NCBI GenBank assembly: GCA_913041665.1 | Contig: CAJWKT010000009.1 | Coordinates: 1-37,575, forward strand | Direction of reading: 5' to 3' | Origin: an uncultured Gammaproteobacteria bacterium | GTDB lineage: Bacteria > Pseudomonadota > Gammaproteobacteria > Steroidobacterales > Rariloculaceae | Length of the DNA stretch: 37,575 nt | In this document: positions 1 to 11,230 of the stretch, piece after piece | Position numbering within the stretch: position 1 is the first letter of the stretch | Layout: each line of letters starts with the position of its first letter | Notes under the pieces: model-generated | Seen by the model: the letters and a program-made list of their open reading frames with translations, nothing else | Told to the model about the DNA's origin: nothing | Databases searched by the model: none | Translations under genes and position numbers: made by a program

Positions 1-2078
1 TCGAGCATGACGATGCGAACCGGGCACTGATGGGTTCCAATATGCAGCGTCAGGCCGTACCGACTTTGCGCACCCAGACACCCTTGGTTGGCACGGGCAT
101 GGAACGTAAAGTCGCAGTTGATTCTGGTGTGACAGTTATTAGTCAACGAAGCGGTATAGTGGATTCAGTTGATGCCTCTCGGATTGTCGTGAGGGTAAAT
201 GACGACGAAACCAAAGCCGACGAAGCGGGTGTAGATATATATAACCTCACCAAATATACACGATCTAATCAAAATACATGCATTAACCAACGACCGCTTG
301 TGAAGGTGGGAAACAGCATCAATAAAGGAGATGTATTGGCTGATGGCCCGTCAACAAGCCTAGGTGAGCTGGCGCTTGGCCAGAATTTACTTGTCGCCTT
401 AATGCCTTGGAACGGCTACAACTTTGAGGATTCTATTTTAATTTCCGAGAGAGTTGTGGAAGAGGAGCGTTTCACGACGATTCATATTGAGGAGCTTACC
501 TGCGTGTCACGTAACACTAAATTAGGCGACGAGGAAGTTACGGCTGATATACCTAACGTTGGTGAGACTGCGCTGGCTAAATTGGATGAATCTGGTATTG
601 CTTTCATTGGTGCTGAGGTTCAGGCGGGAGATATTTTGGTTGGCAAGGTTACCCCCAAAGGAGAGACACAACTTACACCAGAAGAGAAGTTGCTTCGGGC
701 TATTTTCGGAGAGAAAGCGGCTGATGTGAAAGATAGCTCTCTCAGAGTGCCTCCAGGTATGGATGGTACGGTGATCGACGTGCGTGTGTTCACTCGCGAT
801 GGCGTTGAAAAAGATTTGCGAGCAATGGACATAGAGCATCAAGAGCTCGAAGTTGTGCGTAAGGATCTCAACGATTTAAAGCGAATTTTTGAGGAAGACA
901 TTTATCAGCGTGTCGAGAAGTTGTTGTCAGGGAAAGTAGCATCTGGTGGACCCCAAGGACTGAAGTCTGGGTCCCGGATTACCGGGGGTTACCTTAGTAA
1001 GGTTGCCCGCGAGAAATGGTTTGAGGTCCGGGTGCGCAGTGAATCAATAAATGTGCAGCTTGAGCAGGCGGCCGAACGTCTCAGGAGCCAAAGTGAGGAG
1101 TTTGAGCGGCGTTTCGAAGAAAAAAAATCAAAAATTACTGCTGGAGATGATTTGGCTCCAGGGGTTTTAAAAATGGTTAAGGTTCATTTGGCGGTGAAGC
1201 GAAGCATTCAACCGGGTGACAAGATGGCTGGACGGCACGGAAACAAGGGCGTTATCTCAACTATCGTTCCCGTGGAGGATATGCCCTATATGGAAGATGG
1301 AACGCCGATAGATATTGTTTTAAATCCTCTTGGCGTACCTTCTAGAATGAATATAGGCCAGGTCTTGGAGGCTCATTTAGGCTGGGCTGCTAAGGGCCTA
1401 GGGGCACAGATCGAAAGCATGTTAGAAAAACAAGAATCTACATCGACTATAAGAAAATTCTTAGATCAAATTTATAACAAGACTGGTGGACAGAAAGTAG
1501 ATATTAAGAGTCTTTCCGAAGACGAGTTGCTGGAGCTAGCAGAAAACTTGTGTGATGGGGTTCCCATGGCTACGCCTGTTTTTGATGGCGCTAGCGAGAG
1601 CGAGATTAAGCATCTTTTGGAGCTAGCTGGCTTGCCGAGGTCAGGACAGACAAGACTGTTAGATGGTCGCACTGGGGAGTTTTTTCATCGGCCTATCACT
1701 GTTGGTTACATGTACATGTTGAAGCTAAATCATTTAGTCGACGACAAAATGCATGCGCGCTCAACTGGCCCTTATAGTCTGGTCACCCAGCAACCCCTTG
1801 GTGGTAAAGCGCAGTTCGGTGGTCAGAGATTTGGAGAGATGGAGGTGTGGGCACTAGAGGCTTATGGTGCCTCGTACACTCTTCAGGAGATGCTGACGGT
1901 CAAGTCAGACGATGTGCAAGGACGGACAAAAATGTACAAAAACATTGTCGACGGAACCCACGAAATGCAGGCCGGGATGCCAGAATCTTTTAACGTGTTG
2001 GTAAAAGAAATTAGGTCGCTCGGCATTAACATCGATCTAGAAGAGTCTTTTGAGCATGCGCCCAATACATACGATTGA
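1..2078 (+). CDS. rpoB: RNA polymerase beta subunit, 3' part
   Basis: Beta subunit of the core RNA polymerase, which forms the catalytic cleft together with beta'. The gene is cut by the left edge; the first whole codon is at 3 and 691 residues are visible, so roughly the C-terminal half is present (the E. coli protein has 1342 residues). The visible part opens with [11 protein letters not shown] and contains the conserved blocks [29 protein letters not shown] and the C-terminal clamp segment ending [10 protein letters not shown]. The rifampicin-binding cluster lies upstream of the window. The tail after LGINIDLEE is about ten residues longer than in E. coli. rpoC follows after 30 bases, as in the usual rpoBC operon. 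Identity is certain. Confidence 0.98.
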   Translation, partial: EHDDANRALMGSNMQRQAVPTLRTQTPLVGTGMERKVAVDSGVTVISQRSGIVDSVDASRIVVRVNDDETKADEAGVDIYNLTKYTRSNQNTCINQRPLVKVGNSINKGDVLADGPSTSLGELALGQNLLVALMPWNGYNFEDSILISERVVEEERFTTIHIEELTCVSRNTKLGDEEVTADIPNVGETALAKLDESGIAFIGAEVQAGDILVGKVTPKGETQLTPEEKLLRAIFGEKAADVKDSSLRVPPGMDGTVIDVRVFTRDGVEKDLRAMDIEHQELEVVRKDLNDLKRIFEEDIYQRVEKLLSGKVASGGPQGLKSGSRITGGYLSKVAREKWFEVRVRSESINVQLEQAAERLRSQSEEFERRFEEKKSKITAGDDLAPGVLKMVKVHLAVKRSIQPGDKMAGRHGNKGVISTIVPVEDMPYMEDGTPIDIVLNPLGVPSRMNIGQVLEAHLGWAAKGLGAQIESMLEKQESTSTIRKFLDQIYNKTGGQKVDIKSLSEDELLELAENLCDGVPMATPVFDGASESEIKHLLELAGLPRSGQTRLLDGRTGEFFHRPITVGYMYMLKLNHLVDDKMHARSTGPYSLVTQQPLGGKAQFGGQRFGEMEVWALEAYGASYTLQEMLTVKSDDVQGRTKMYKNIVDGTHEMQAGMPESFNVLVKEIRSLGINIDLEESFEHAPNTYD

Positions 2079-2108
2079 TATACATAATTTCATAATAGGT
2101 GATATCAG

Positions 2109-5100
2109 ATGAAAGATTTGTTGACGCTTTTCAAACATCAAAGTGTATCTGAGGATTTCGACGCTATTAGAATTGGTCTCGCGTCCCCAGACATGATCAG
2201 GTCGTGGTCCTTTGGTGAGGTAAAGAAGCCTGAGACCATCAACTATCGAACTTTTAAGCCGGAACGGCATGGGCTTTTCTGCGCGAAAATTTTTGGGCCC
2301 ATCAAAGACTACGAATGTCTGTGTGGAAAATATAAACGCCTTAAGCATAGGGGCGTAGTGTGCGAAAAGTGTGGTGTTGAGGTCACGCTGACAAAAGTGC
2401 GCCGAGAACGAATGGGCCACATAGAACTTGCCAGTCCGGTGGCACATATTTGGTTCCTTAAATCCTTGCCGTCTCGTATTGGACTGATGCTTGATATGAC
2501 TTTGCGGGATATTGAGCGGATTTTGTATTTTGAAGCCTTTGTAGTGGTAGAGCCTGGAATGACCCTTCTGGAAAGAGGGGAACTGCTGACTGATGAGCAA
2601 TATTTGGAGAAAGTTGGTGAGTATGGCGATGAATTTGATGCTCGTATGGGCGCGGAGGCTGTGCGAGATCTCCTCTCAACATTGGATGTAAGCTTGGAAG
2701 CTGCCCAGGTTAGGCAGGATATTGATGCGACCAACTCAGAGACAAAGATAAAGCGCCTATCAAAGCGCCTAAAACTTCTTGAGTCGTTTGGAGAATCTGA
2801 TAACCGGCCGGAGTGGATGGTGATGACAGTGCTGCCCGTGTTGCCACCAGACCTTAGGCCTCTAGTTCCATTAGATGGAGGCCGTTTTGCGACATCGGAC
2901 TTGAATGATCTGTATCGGCGTGTGATCAATCGCAACAATCGATTACGTAGACTGTTGGAACTTAATGCCCCCGATATCATTGTGCGTAATGAAAAGCGCA
3001 TGCTCCAAGAATCGGTGGACGCGTTACTCGATAATGGGCGGCGCGGGCGCGCGATCACTGGCACAAATAAGCGACCTTTAAAATCTCTTGCCGACATGAT
3101 AAAGGGCAAACAAGGTAGGTTCCGTCAGAACCTTCTTGGAAAGAGGGTTGATTATTCAGGACGGTCAGTGATTGTTGTTGGTCCAACGCTAAAACTGCAT
3201 CAATGTGGCCTACCAAAAAAATTGGCCCTGGAACTTTTCAAGCCTTTCATTTTTTCAAAGTTGCAACTTCGTGGGGAAGCTACAACCATTAAGGCTGCCA
3301 AACGACTCGTTGAACGGGAAGGAACCGAGGTTTGGGACATTTTGGAGGAGGTCATTAGGGAGCATCCCGTGATGCTCAATCGGGCCCCAACCCTGCATCG
3401 ATTAGGAATACAAGCTTTTGAGCCTCTCTTGGTCGAAGGGAAGGCAATCCAGTTACATCCACTGGTTTGCACGGCATTTAATGCGGACTTTGACGGCGAT
3501 CAGATGGCTGTTCACGTTCCGCTCTCTTTGGAGGCTCAGCTTGAAACTAGGGCTTTGATGATGTCCAGTAACAATATTCTTTCTCCAGCTAATGGTGATC
3601 CAATAATCGTTCCATCACAGGATGTGGTGCTAGGGCTTTACTACATGACTCGAGAGAAGATCAATGTCAAGGGTGAAGGTTTAAGGTTCACGGATTTTTC
3701 CGAGGTACACCGGGCGTACGAAAGCGGTGCGGTTGCCTTACACGCAAAGGTCAAGGTTCGTGTGATTGACAAGTCATTATCTGATGATGATGTACCGCAT
3801 CAGGCAGGAACGATTGTTGAAACAACGGTGGGAAGGGCGTTGTTGTCAGAAGTAATGCCGGAGGGACTTGGGTTTGAACTCATAAACCGGTCCATGAATA
3901 AGCGAGCCATTTCTGCAGTCATAAATGCTTGCTATCGAACCTTGGGATTAAAGGATACCGTAGTGTTTGCTGATCAGCTTATGTACACAGGATTTTTCTA
4001 TGCTACGCAATCGGGTGTGTCTTTTGGTGTTGATGACATGGTGGTACCGGAGGAGAAAGAAGGGATTCTGAGTCTTGCAGAGGGGGAGGTAAAGGACATC
4101 CAGGATCAGTTCAACTCAGGTCTGGTTACGGATGGAGAGCGCTACAACAAGGTCGTCGACATTTGGTCCAGAACGAATGATCAGGTTGCGAAGGCGATGA
4201 TGACGAAGCTTGGTACTGAGATTGCAGAGAACGCTGAAGGTGAAAATGTTTCGCAGGAATCTTTCAACTCAATCTTTATGATGGCCGATTCTGGGGCTAG
4301 GGGTTCTGCTGCCCAAATACGCCAATTAGCAGGAATGCGGGGATTAATGGCTAAGCCTGACGGATCAATCATTGAAACTCCTATTACCGCTAATTTTCGT
4401 GAGGGGCTAGATGTTTTGCAATACTTCATCTCCACGCACGGCGCTCGTAAAGGCCTTGCGGACACTGCCCTTAAGACAGCCAATTCTGGCTATTTGACGC
4501 GGCGACTAGTTGATGTTGCACAGGACCTAGTTGTAACAGAAGTAGATTGTGGTACTGATAATGGACTTCTGATGACATCGTTGGTTGAGGGTGGGGATAT
4601 AGTGGAGCCTCTGCGTGAAAGGGTTCTTGGGAGGGTGGTAGCGAGCAATGTGGTCGTACCTAACTCTGAAGAGGTCCTGTTAGAGGCGGGAACGCTTATA
4701 GATGAATTAGCCGCACAAGAGATAGAGACCAAATCCATTGATCAAATCCTAGTGCGTTCTCCCATTACTTGCGCGACACGTTACGGAGTTTGTATCCGCT
4801 GTTATGGTCGGGATTTGGGTCGGGGTGATCTTGTAAACAAAGGTGAAGCAGTTGGTGTTATTGCCGCTCAGTCTATCGGTGAGCCAGGCACACAGCTGAC
4901 AATGCGTACTTTTCATATTGGTGGAGCGGCTTCCCGTTCTGCAGCCGTGAACAGCGTGGAGGTCAAAAATGGTGGCACGATCCGCATGTATAACGTTAAT
5001 ACTGTTGAGCACGCCGAGAAACATCATCTAGTGACAATCTCACGCTCTGGTCAACTCGTTGTTGTAGACGAGTTTGGCAGAGAGCGTGAAAAATACAAAA

Positions 5101-6416
5101 TACCTTACGGCGCAATTGTTACTGTGCAGGATGGGGCCTCCGTTGAGGCAGGACAGCTCATTGCCACATGGGACCCGCATACTCATCCAGTTGTTACGGA
5201 AGTGGGCGGTTTTTTAGAGCTGGAGGATTTTATTGACGGGGTAACCGTGGCTACGCAGGTAGATGAGATTACCGGCTTGACCAGCATTGTGGTGCTTGAT
5301 CCAGCGCAACGCGGTTCCGGCGGAGCTGATTATCGTCCGACCGCGACGTTAGTAGATAAGAAAGGCAAGACGCTGTATTTTCCGAACACAGATATTCCAG
5401 CTTTTTATGCACTTCCTTCTGGAGCAGTACTGAGTATGGAGGGAGGTGCGAAAGTAGTTGTGGGAGACGTAATTGCACGCTTACCGACTGCGATTACCAA
5501 AACCCGTGATATCACTGGAGGTCTCCCTAGAGTTGCTGATTTGTTTGAGGCGCGGAAACCGAAGGAAGCAGCTATTTTGGCGAAAGATACTGGAACCGTG
5601 AGTTTTGGTAAGGAAACTAAAGGCAAGCGGCGACTTGTAATCACTGACGAGGAAGGTATCCATCATGAGGAGTTGATTCCAAAGTGGCGACACCTAAATG
5701 TGTTTGAGGGTGAAAAGGTGGTTAGGGGTGAGACTATTGCGGATGGAGAGCTAAATCTCCATGACATTCTCCGGCTTCAGGGTGTGGAGCAATTAGCTGA
5801 TTATCTGGTTAGAGAGATCCAGGATGTTTATCGGCTGCAGGGTGTAAGGATTAACGATAAGCATATTGAGGTAATAATTCGGCAAATGTTGCGCAAGGCG
5901 GAGATTGTTAGTTCGGGGGATACACATTTTCTTCGCGGTGAGCAAGTGGACAAAGCGAGGGTAATTGAGGCAAATGAAGTTATTAAAGTTGATTCGCGGG
6001 AGCCAGCTAAATATGAGCCTGTTTTATTAGGTATTACTAAGGCATCCCTCGCTACTGAGTCATTTATTTCGGCGGCTTCTTTCCAAGAGACTACCCGGGT
6101 GTTGACAGAAGCTTCTGTGAGGGGGATGCGGGATGGATTGAGAGGGCTCAAGGAAAATGTCATTGTGGGCCGTCTTATTCCCGGAGGTACAGGCTTTGCA
6201 CACCACGAGGAACGTAGAAGAACACAGGAAGAAATTTTGGCAGATGAGCTTAAGGGTCTTGAAGTGGCGTTGGGCAAGGAAGAAAAAAAATCCGCGGTAG
6301 TTGGCGAGGAAGACATTTCAGATTTAGCGAAAGAGATGCCTGCAATCACCTCTGGAGAAGAAAGTACTGAGAAGGGGGGGGTGCTTGAGGAGGTCCAGAA
6401 GGCACCGATGATTTAA
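2109..6416 (+). CDS. rpoC: RNA polymerase beta' subunit
   Basis: Largest RNA polymerase subunit, carrying the active-site magnesium. The protein has 1435 residues against 1407 in E. coli. The catalytic motif NADFDGDQ places the three aspartates at 460, 462 and 464, exactly the E. coli numbering. The N-terminal zinc site has C70, C72, C85 and C88, and the second zinc site C814, C888, C895 and C898, also at E. coli positions. The bridge helix ([19 protein letters not shown]) and trigger-loop segment ([19 protein letters not shown]) are intact. No intein or large insertion is seen. The extra length is a low-complexity, Glu/Ser-rich C-terminal tail that includes a run of eight G at 6374-6381. The start has a weak AGGTGA ribosome site a few bases upstream. 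Confidence 0.98.
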   Translation: MKDLLTLFKHQSVSEDFDAIRIGLASPDMIRSWSFGEVKKPETINYRTFKPERHGLFCAKIFGPIKDYECLCGKYKRLKHRGVVCEKCGVEVTLTKVRRERMGHIELASPVAHIWFLKSLPSRIGLMLDMTLRDIERILYFEAFVVVEPGMTLLERGELLTDEQYLEKVGEYGDEFDARMGAEAVRDLLSTLDVSLEAAQVRQDIDATNSETKIKRLSKRLKLLESFGESDNRPEWMVMTVLPVLPPDLRPLVPLDGGRFATSDLNDLYRRVINRNNRLRRLLELNAPDIIVRNEKRMLQESVDALLDNGRRGRAITGTNKRPLKSLADMIKGKQGRFRQNLLGKRVDYSGRSVIVVGPTLKLHQCGLPKKLALELFKPFIFSKLQLRGEATTIKAAKRLVEREGTEVWDILEEVIREHPVMLNRAPTLHRLGIQAFEPLLVEGKAIQLHPLVCTAFNADFDGDQMAVHVPLSLEAQLETRALMMSSNNILSPANGDPIIVPSQDVVLGLYYMTREKINVKGEGLRFTDFSEVHRAYESGAVALHAKVKVRVIDKSLSDDDVPHQAGTIVETTVGRALLSEVMPEGLGFELINRSMNKRAISAVINACYRTLGLKDTVVFADQLMYTGFFYATQSGVSFGVDDMVVPEEKEGILSLAEGEVKDIQDQFNSGLVTDGERYNKVVDIWSRTNDQVAKAMMTKLGTEIAENAEGENVSQESFNSIFMMADSGARGSAAQIRQLAGMRGLMAKPDGSIIETPITANFREGLDVLQYFISTHGARKGLADTALKTANSGYLTRRLVDVAQDLVVTEVDCGTDNGLLMTSLVEGGDIVEPLRERVLGRVVASNVVVPNSEEVLLEAGTLIDELAAQEIETKSIDQILVRSPITCATRYGVCIRCYGRDLGRGDLVNKGEAVGVIAAQSIGEPGTQLTMRTFHIGGAASRSAAVNSVEVKNGGTIRMYNVNTVEHAEKHHLVTISRSGQLVVVDEFGREREKYKIPYGAIVTVQDGASVEAGQLIATWDPHTHPVVTEVGGFLELEDFIDGVTVATQVDEITGLTSIVVLDPAQRGSGGADYRPTATLVDKKGKTLYFPNTDIPAFYALPSGAVLSMEGGAKVVVGDVIARLPTAITKTRDITGGLPRVADLFEARKPKEAAILAKDTGTVSFGKETKGKRRLVITDEEGIHHEELIPKWRHLNVFEGEKVVRGETIADGELNLHDILRLQGVEQLADYLVREIQDVYRLQGVRINDKHIEVIIRQMLRKAEIVSSGDTHFLRGEQVDKARVIEANEVIKVDSREPAKYEPVLLGITKASLATESFISAASFQETTRVLTEASVRGMRDGLRGLKENVIVGRLIPGGTGFAHHEERRRTQEEILADELKGLEVALGKEEKKSAVVGEEDISDLAKEMPAITSGEESTEKGGVLEEVQKAPMI

Positions 6417-6454
6417 AAATGGGTGTTTGTGGTGCTGTAATTAGTGGGTTTTGG

Positions 6455-6484
6455 TTGACACTGGAACTATGAGCCCCCTAGAAT
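6455..6484 (+). promoter_or_regulatory. sigma70 promoter of the str operon
   Basis: TTGACA at 6455-6460 and TAGAAT at 6479-6484 are separated by 18 bases, a near-consensus sigma70 promoter. It lies 38 bases after the rpoC stop and would start transcription near 6491, giving a leader of about 118 bases before the rpsL start at 6610. This matches the known arrangement of a separate promoter for rpsL-rpsG-fusA-tuf. Confidence 0.75.
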
Positions 6485-6609
6485 CCTCGGTCCAGCGGAT
6501 TGACCAGCAGTCAATTCATCAGGCGCTCCGTGCCGCTTGAGGTGGGAGCATGAAAATCGAGGCCCGGGTGCCAGCAAAGGCAGCGGGCCCGTGTTTATTT
6601 GGGCAGAGT
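6485..6609 (+). promoter_or_regulatory. structured rpsL leader with upstream in-frame ATG
   Basis: The untranslated leader holds two hairpins. The first pairs ATTGAC (6499-6504) with GTCAAT (6510-6515) around a CAGCA loop, extendable by two pairs. The second pairs GGCCCG (6561-6566) plus TGCC (6569-6572) with GGCA (6579-6582) plus CGGGCC (6584-6589) and is followed by GTGTTTATTT. Between them lies an ATG at 6550, in frame with rpsL, preceded by a good ribosome site AGGTGGGAG at about 6540-6548. It could start a 20-residue extension of S12 or mark a leader control element. S12 family length favours the start at 6610. Confidence 0.45.
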
Positions 6610-6984
6610 ATGGCAACTACTAATCAATTGGTTCGAAAGCCTCGTTCTACCAAGAGGGCAAAGAGTAATGTACCAGCGCTAGGGGCCTCTCCCCAAAAGC
6701 GCGGTGTTTGCATTCGGGTGTACACGACGACCCCCAAGAAGCCGAATTCTGCTATGCGAAAGGTAGCCCGCGTTAGGTTAACTAATGGCTTCGAAGTTAC
6801 TAGCTATATAGGGGGTGAGGGGCATAATCTTCAGGAGCACTCAGTAGTTTTGATAAGAGGTGGGAGAGTTAAGGATTTACCAGGTGTTCGGTATCACGTT
6901 GTTCGTGGTACCTTGGATTGTTCTGGTGTTGGAGACCGACAGCAGGGCCGCTCAAAGTATGGCGCCAAGCGCCCCAGAAGTTAG
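6610..6984 (+). CDS. rpsL: 30S ribosomal protein S12
   Basis: Decoding-centre protein of the small subunit. From the ATG at 6610 the product is 124 residues, exactly the E. coli length, starting [12 protein letters not shown]. The [10 protein letters not shown] block and the GVRYH loop are intact. K43 and K88, the residues classically changed in streptomycin resistance, are both lysine, and D89 is the aspartate methylthiolated by RimO in E. coli. An in-frame ATG at 6550 with a stronger ribosome site would add 20 residues ([20 protein letters not shown]) that are foreign to the family; I treat it as leader sequence. First gene of the str operon; rpsG follows after only 12 bases. Confidence 0.97.
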   Translation: MATTNQLVRKPRSTKRAKSNVPALGASPQKRGVCIRVYTTTPKKPNSAMRKVARVRLTNGFEVTSYIGGEGHNLQEHSVVLIRGGRVKDLPGVRYHVVRGTLDCSGVGDRQQGRSKYGAKRPRS

Positions 6985-6996
6985 CAGTCACGAGTT

Positions 6997-7476
6997 ATGT
7001 CAAGAAGAAGCCAAGCTCCCCACCGGGTAATACTCCCAGATCCCAAATATGGGAATAAGATGTTGGCAAAATTTATGAACATGATAATGTTTAGTGGAAA
7101 AAAATCAATTGCGGAACAAATTGTGTATGGCGCATTAGATAGAATTGCTGACCGGACGGGGAAGGATGGAAGTAATGCCTTGGAACTTCTTGGTCAGGCT
7201 TTGGATAACATTAAGCCTTCTGTAGAGGTTAAATCGAGGCGCGTAGGTGGAGCTACTTATCAAGTGCCCGTAGAGGTACGAGCCACTCGGCGTGAGACAT
7301 TAGCCATGCGCTGGACTATCGAGGCGGCCAGAAAGCGTTCCGAGAAGACTATGGCCTTGCGTCTCGCTCACGAGCTGTTGGATGCAGCTGAAAATCGTGG
7401 ATCTGCGGTGAAGAAGCGTGAGGACGCTCATCGAATGGCTGAGGCTAACAAGGCCTTTGCTCATTATCGGTGGTAG
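6997..7476 (+). CDS. rpsG: 30S ribosomal protein S7
   Basis: S7 nucleates assembly of the 30S head by binding the 3' domain of 16S rRNA and contacts E-site tRNA. The product is 159 residues, the usual gammaproteobacterial size, starting [20 protein letters not shown]. The beta-hairpin segment [20 protein letters not shown] is intact. In E. coli S7 also represses its own operon by binding the roughly 100-base gap between rpsL and rpsG; here the gap is 12 bases, so that operator is missing at that place. fusA begins 22 bases downstream. Confidence 0.97.
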   Translation: MSRRSQAPHRVILPDPKYGNKMLAKFMNMIMFSGKKSIAEQIVYGALDRIADRTGKDGSNALELLGQALDNIKPSVEVKSRRVGGATYQVPVEVRATRRETLAMRWTIEAARKRSEKTMALRLAHELLDAAENRGSAVKKREDAHRMAEANKAFAHYRW

Positions 7477-7498
7477 TGAATGTATTTGGAGCAGGGAC

Positions 7499-9592
7499 GT
7501 GGCACGACAGACTCCTATCGAGCGTTATCGCAATATCGGCATTATGGCCCATATCGACGCCGGCAAAACTACTACGACTGAACGTATTCTTTTTTATACA
7601 GGCGTCTCGCACAAGATGGGGGAGGTGCATGATGGCGCTGCGGTGATGGATTGGATGGAGCAAGAACAAGAGCGCGGCATTACTATTACTTCGGCGGCGA
7701 CAACTTGTTTTTGGAAGGGGATGGACCAACATCATCCCGAGTATCGAATTAATATTATAGATACTCCTGGTCACGTAGATTTTACTATCGAGGTAGAGCG
7801 CAGTCTTCGGGTACTCGACGGCGCAATAGCAGTTTTCTGTTCTGTGGGAGGGGTAGAACCCCAGTCAGAAACGGTTTGGCGTCAGGCTGACAGATATGGT
7901 GTGCCGCGACTTGCCTTTATTAATAAGATGGACAGGGCAGGCTCAGATTATTTTCGGGTAATTGACCAGATCCAAGATCGCTTGGGCGGCAAACCAGTAA
8001 TATTGCAGATTCCCATGGGTGTCGAAGATAAATTTCGAGGTGTTGTAGACTTGATCAAGATGAAGGCAATCTCTTGGGATGATCAGACTCAGGGCATGGC
8101 ATTCGAGGAGCAGGAAATTCCAGAGGAATTTCTAGTTCAGGCGCAGGAATTGAGGGAAAAACTCGCTGAATCGGCAGCTGAAGGAGATGAAGCACTTTTA
8201 GATGCTTACTTGAAGACAGGTGATTTAGATACTGATGAAATAAAAAGGGGCCTCAGGATTCTTTGTATCGCCGGTAAAATTACCCCGGTACTCTGTGGGT
8301 CAGCTTTCAAGAATAAGGGTGTACAGGCCGTTTTGGACGCAGTGGTGGATTATTTGCCATCCCCCGTTGATCGACCCCCAATTAAAGGACTTCTAGAAAA
8401 TGATATGGAAGATGAGCGTCCCGCCGTTGATGACGCTCCATTTGCTGCATTGGCATTTAAAATAGCAACGGATCCATTTGTCGGAAACTTGACTTTTTTT
8501 CGAGTGTATTCTGGGACTCTCAGCTCCGGTGACAGCGTTTATAACCCTGGTAAAAGAAGGAAGGAGCGTATCGGGCGGATTTTGCAAATGCACTCTAACA
8601 ATCGAGAGGAACTCCAAGAAGTTCGAGCTGGGGATATTGCAGCAGCAGTAGGACTCAAGGACGTCACAACTGGTGATAGTCTGAGCGACCCTGATGCTGT
8701 AATAGAATTAGAGCGCATGGACTTTCCTGACCCAGTGATTTCGGTGGCCGTTGAGCCTAAGACCAAGGTTGACCAAGATAAAATGGGAATGGCGCTGAAC
8801 AAACTTGCTAAGGAGGATCCATCTTTCCGTATTCATACAGACGAAGAGTCTGCACAGACCATTATTTCGGGAATGGGTGAACTTCATTTGGAAATCATCG
8901 TAGATCGTTTGAAGCGCGAGTTTAATGTTGATGCGAATGTAGGTAAGCCCCAAGTTGCCTATAGGGAAACGATTCGGAAATCTGTTGAACAGGAAGGTCG
9001 CTTCGTGCGTCAAACTGGTGGCCGAGGTCAGTATGGACATGTGTTTCTGAAAATTGAGCCGTTGGAGTCTGGTGCTGGATTTGAGTTTGTAAATAAGATT
9101 GTTGGAGGCACAATTCCACGTGAGTATATACCGGCAGTGAGAAAAGGAGTACGAGAACAGATGGGTAATGGAGTAATCGCTGGTTACCCAGTGGTGGATT
9201 GTAAGGTCAGTTTATTTGATGGTTCATTCCACGACGTGGACTCGAGTGAAATTGCTTTCAAAATTGCTGGATCAATGGCCTTCAAAGATGGTGCAGCTAA
9301 AGCTAGTCCCGTGCTTTTAGAGCCAGTGATGAGTGTAGAGGTGGTTACACCACAGGAATACATGGGTGACGTAAACGGGGATCTTAATCGTCGTCGTGGG
9401 ATTTTGCAGGGGTTGGAGGATGGCCCGATCGGTAAAATCATACGAGCCGAGGTTCCATTAGCAGAAATGTTTGGTTATGCGACTGATCTTCGTTCTATGA
9501 GTCAAGGGCGGGCTACATATTCGATGGAATTTGCGCGCTATTCTAAGATACCGTCAAGTGTGGCTGCGACCATAATCAAAGAAAGAACCTGA
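7499..9592 (+). CDS. fusA: elongation factor G
   Basis: GTPase that drives translocation and, with ribosome recycling factor, subunit splitting. I place the start at the GTG at 7499, preceded by GGAG at 7488-7491; it gives 697 residues beginning [14 protein letters not shown], the family start. Reading further upstream would overlap rpsG in another frame and adds no conserved sequence. GTPase motifs are AHIDAGKT (17-24), DTPGH (88-92, with the catalytic histidine at 92) and NKMD (142-145). Domains II to V follow, including the domain IV segment [12 protein letters not shown]. It sits in the str operon between rpsG and tuf. Confidence 0.96.
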   Translation: MARQTPIERYRNIGIMAHIDAGKTTTTERILFYTGVSHKMGEVHDGAAVMDWMEQEQERGITITSAATTCFWKGMDQHHPEYRINIIDTPGHVDFTIEVERSLRVLDGAIAVFCSVGGVEPQSETVWRQADRYGVPRLAFINKMDRAGSDYFRVIDQIQDRLGGKPVILQIPMGVEDKFRGVVDLIKMKAISWDDQTQGMAFEEQEIPEEFLVQAQELREKLAESAAEGDEALLDAYLKTGDLDTDEIKRGLRILCIAGKITPVLCGSAFKNKGVQAVLDAVVDYLPSPVDRPPIKGLLENDMEDERPAVDDAPFAALAFKIATDPFVGNLTFFRVYSGTLSSGDSVYNPGKRRKERIGRILQMHSNNREELQEVRAGDIAAAVGLKDVTTGDSLSDPDAVIELERMDFPDPVISVAVEPKTKVDQDKMGMALNKLAKEDPSFRIHTDEESAQTIISGMGELHLEIIVDRLKREFNVDANVGKPQVAYRETIRKSVEQEGRFVRQTGGRGQYGHVFLKIEPLESGAGFEFVNKIVGGTIPREYIPAVRKGVREQMGNGVIAGYPVVDCKVSLFDGSFHDVDSSEIAFKIAGSMAFKDGAAKASPVLLEPVMSVEVVTPQEYMGDVNGDLNRRRGILQGLEDGPIGKIIRAEVPLAEMFGYATDLRSMSQGRATYSMEFARYSKIPSSVAATIIKERT

Positions 9593-9632
9593 TATGTTTA
9601 TATGTTGAGATATACCGTAGAGGTAATTAATT

Positions 9633-10823
9633 GTGTCCAAAGAAAAATTTGAGCGAACTAAGCCGCATGTGAATGTGGGGACGATAGGTCACGTGGATCA
9701 TGGAAAGACGACACTGACCGCAGCGCTAACGAAAGCAATGGCTGAGAAGCATGGTGGTGACACCATTGCATTTGATCAGATTGATAATGCGCCAGAAGAG
9801 AAAGAGCGTGGTATCACGATTGCTACGGCACATGTGGAGTACGAGAGCGATGACCGACATTATGCGCATGTGGATTGTCCGGGCCATGCTGATTATGTGA
9901 AAAACATGATCACAGGTGCGGCACAGATGGATGGTGCGATATTAGTTGTATCGGCAGCAGATGGTCCGATGCCGCAAACGCGTGAACATATCTTGTTGGC
10001 ACGTCAGGTAGGCGTTCCGTTCATCGTGGTGTATCTAAATAAAGCAGACATGGTAGATGATGATGAACTGTTAGAACTCGTTGAGATGGAGGTTCGGGAA
10101 TTATTGTCGACGTATGAATTTCCCGGAGATGACACGCCCATTATTATCGGGAGTGCATTGAAAGCGTTGGAGGGGGATTCTTCCGACCTTGGCACACCGA
10201 GTATCGACAAGTTGGTTGCAGCGCTGGATTCGTACGTGCCGATTCCTGACCGCCCAGTTGACGGGGCGTTTTTGATGCCCATTGAAGATGTATTTTCGAT
10301 TTCGGGGCGAGGCACAGTGGTGACAGGACGAGTTGACCGAGGCATTGTAAAAGTTGGAGAAGAGGTTGAAATCGTCGGGATCAAGGAAACGACAAAAACT
10401 ACGTGCACGGGAGTGGAGATGTTTAGGAAGCTGCTTGACGAAGGTCGGGCAGGTGATAACGTTGGGGTGCTTCTGAGAGGTACTAAGCGTGAAGAAGTTG
10501 AACGAGGCCAAGTTTTGGCGAAGCCTAATTCAATCACGCCGCACATGAAATTCGAGGCCGAGGTCTATATCCTTACGAAGGAAGAGGGCGGCAGACATAC
10601 ACCATTTTTTAAAGGTTACAGACCGCAGTTTTATTTCCGTACGACAGACGTAACCGGGGCCGTAGAATTACCCGAGGCGACGGAGATGGTGATGCCGGGG
10701 GACAATATTCAGATGAAAGTAGATCTGATTGCCCCGATTGCGATGGAGGAGGGATTGAGGTTTGCGATACGCGAGGGTGGTCGCACTGTTGGCGCAGGTG
10801 TTGTTGCGAAGATTACTGAGTAG
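9633..10823 (+). CDS. tuf: elongation factor Tu
   Basis: GTPase that delivers aminoacyl-tRNA to the ribosomal A site. GTG start at 9633 with AGAGGT at 9619-9624; 396 residues. Motifs: GHVDHGKT (19-26), switch I segment [23 protein letters not shown] (81-85, catalytic histidine at 85) and NKAD (136-139). The C-terminal block [16 protein letters not shown] is canonical. The codon choice differs from its neighbour: threonine is mostly ACG here but mainly ACT, ACA or ACC in fusA, and valine and alanine favour GTG and GCG. This could reflect gene conversion with a second tuf copy elsewhere or another history. Gammaproteobacteria often carry two copies; only one is in this window. Confidence 0.97.
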   Translation: MSKEKFERTKPHVNVGTIGHVDHGKTTLTAALTKAMAEKHGGDTIAFDQIDNAPEEKERGITIATAHVEYESDDRHYAHVDCPGHADYVKNMITGAAQMDGAILVVSAADGPMPQTREHILLARQVGVPFIVVYLNKADMVDDDELLELVEMEVRELLSTYEFPGDDTPIIIGSALKALEGDSSDLGTPSIDKLVAALDSYVPIPDRPVDGAFLMPIEDVFSISGRGTVVTGRVDRGIVKVGEEVEIVGIKETTKTTCTGVEMFRKLLDEGRAGDNVGVLLRGTKREEVERGQVLAKPNSITPHMKFEAEVYILTKEEGGRHTPFFKGYRPQFYFRTTDVTGAVELPEATEMVMPGDNIQMKVDLIAPIAMEEGLRFAIREGGRTVGAGVVAKITE

Positions 10824-10915
10824 CTAGGTTGTGATAGTACGTTATTTGTTCCTGTGTTCGCTGAAAATGCCTTATAGTTACAGTTGGCTGATGCAACATA
10901 AAGCGTGAGGGATAA

Positions 10916-11230
10916 ATGGCGACTAATCAAAATATTAGAATAAGACTTAAGGCCTATGATCACCGTCTTATAGACAAATCGGCCAAGGAAATCGTAGAAA
11001 CGGCTAAACGGACTGGGGCTACAGTAAAAGGACCGGTACCGCTACCTACCAAAATAGAGCGTTATACGGTACTAATTTCTCCTCATGTTAATAAAGATGC
11101 GCGGGATCAGTATGAGCTACTGACTCACAAGCGGCTGATGGATATTGTCGAACCGACTGACAAAACCGTCGATGCCTTGATGAAGCTTGAATTGCCAGCT
11201 GGGGTAGATGTTCAGATCAAGCTAAATTGA
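10916..11230 (+). CDS. rpsJ: 30S ribosomal protein S10 (NusE)
   Basis: Small-subunit protein that also acts, as NusE, with NusB in transcription antitermination. 104 residues against 103 in E. coli; the blocks [13 protein letters not shown] and [15 protein letters not shown] are conserved. ATG start with TGAGG at 10906-10910. The 92 bases between tuf and this gene contain TATAGT at 10873-10878 but no convincing -35, and no S10-type leader structure. In E. coli the L4-controlled leader lies upstream of rpsJ; here the long structured gap lies downstream of it, so rpsJ may be read mainly with the str operon. Confidence 0.97.
   Translation: MATNQNIRIRLKAYDHRLIDKSAKEIVETAKRTGATVKGPVPLPTKIERYTVLISPHVNKDARDQYELLTHKRLMDIVEPTDKTVDALMKLELPAGVDVQIKLN

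Noticed and set aside
2309-3109. Minus-strand open frame of 266 codons opposite rpoC
   Set aside because: It lies wholly within rpoC, has a Ser/Arg-rich composition typical of an antisense frame and shows no domain.
10004-10546. Minus-strand open frame of 180 codons opposite tuf
   Set aside because: Antisense shadow of a strongly conserved gene, with low-complexity Ser and Thr runs and no ribosome site of note.
9633-10823. EF-Tu switch I wording ([15 protein letters not shown]) as proof of transfer from Alphaproteobacteria
   Set aside because: Coxiella-type Gammaproteobacteria, as I recall, have closely similar wording, so the residues alone do not show transfer; only the codon difference is kept as a finding.
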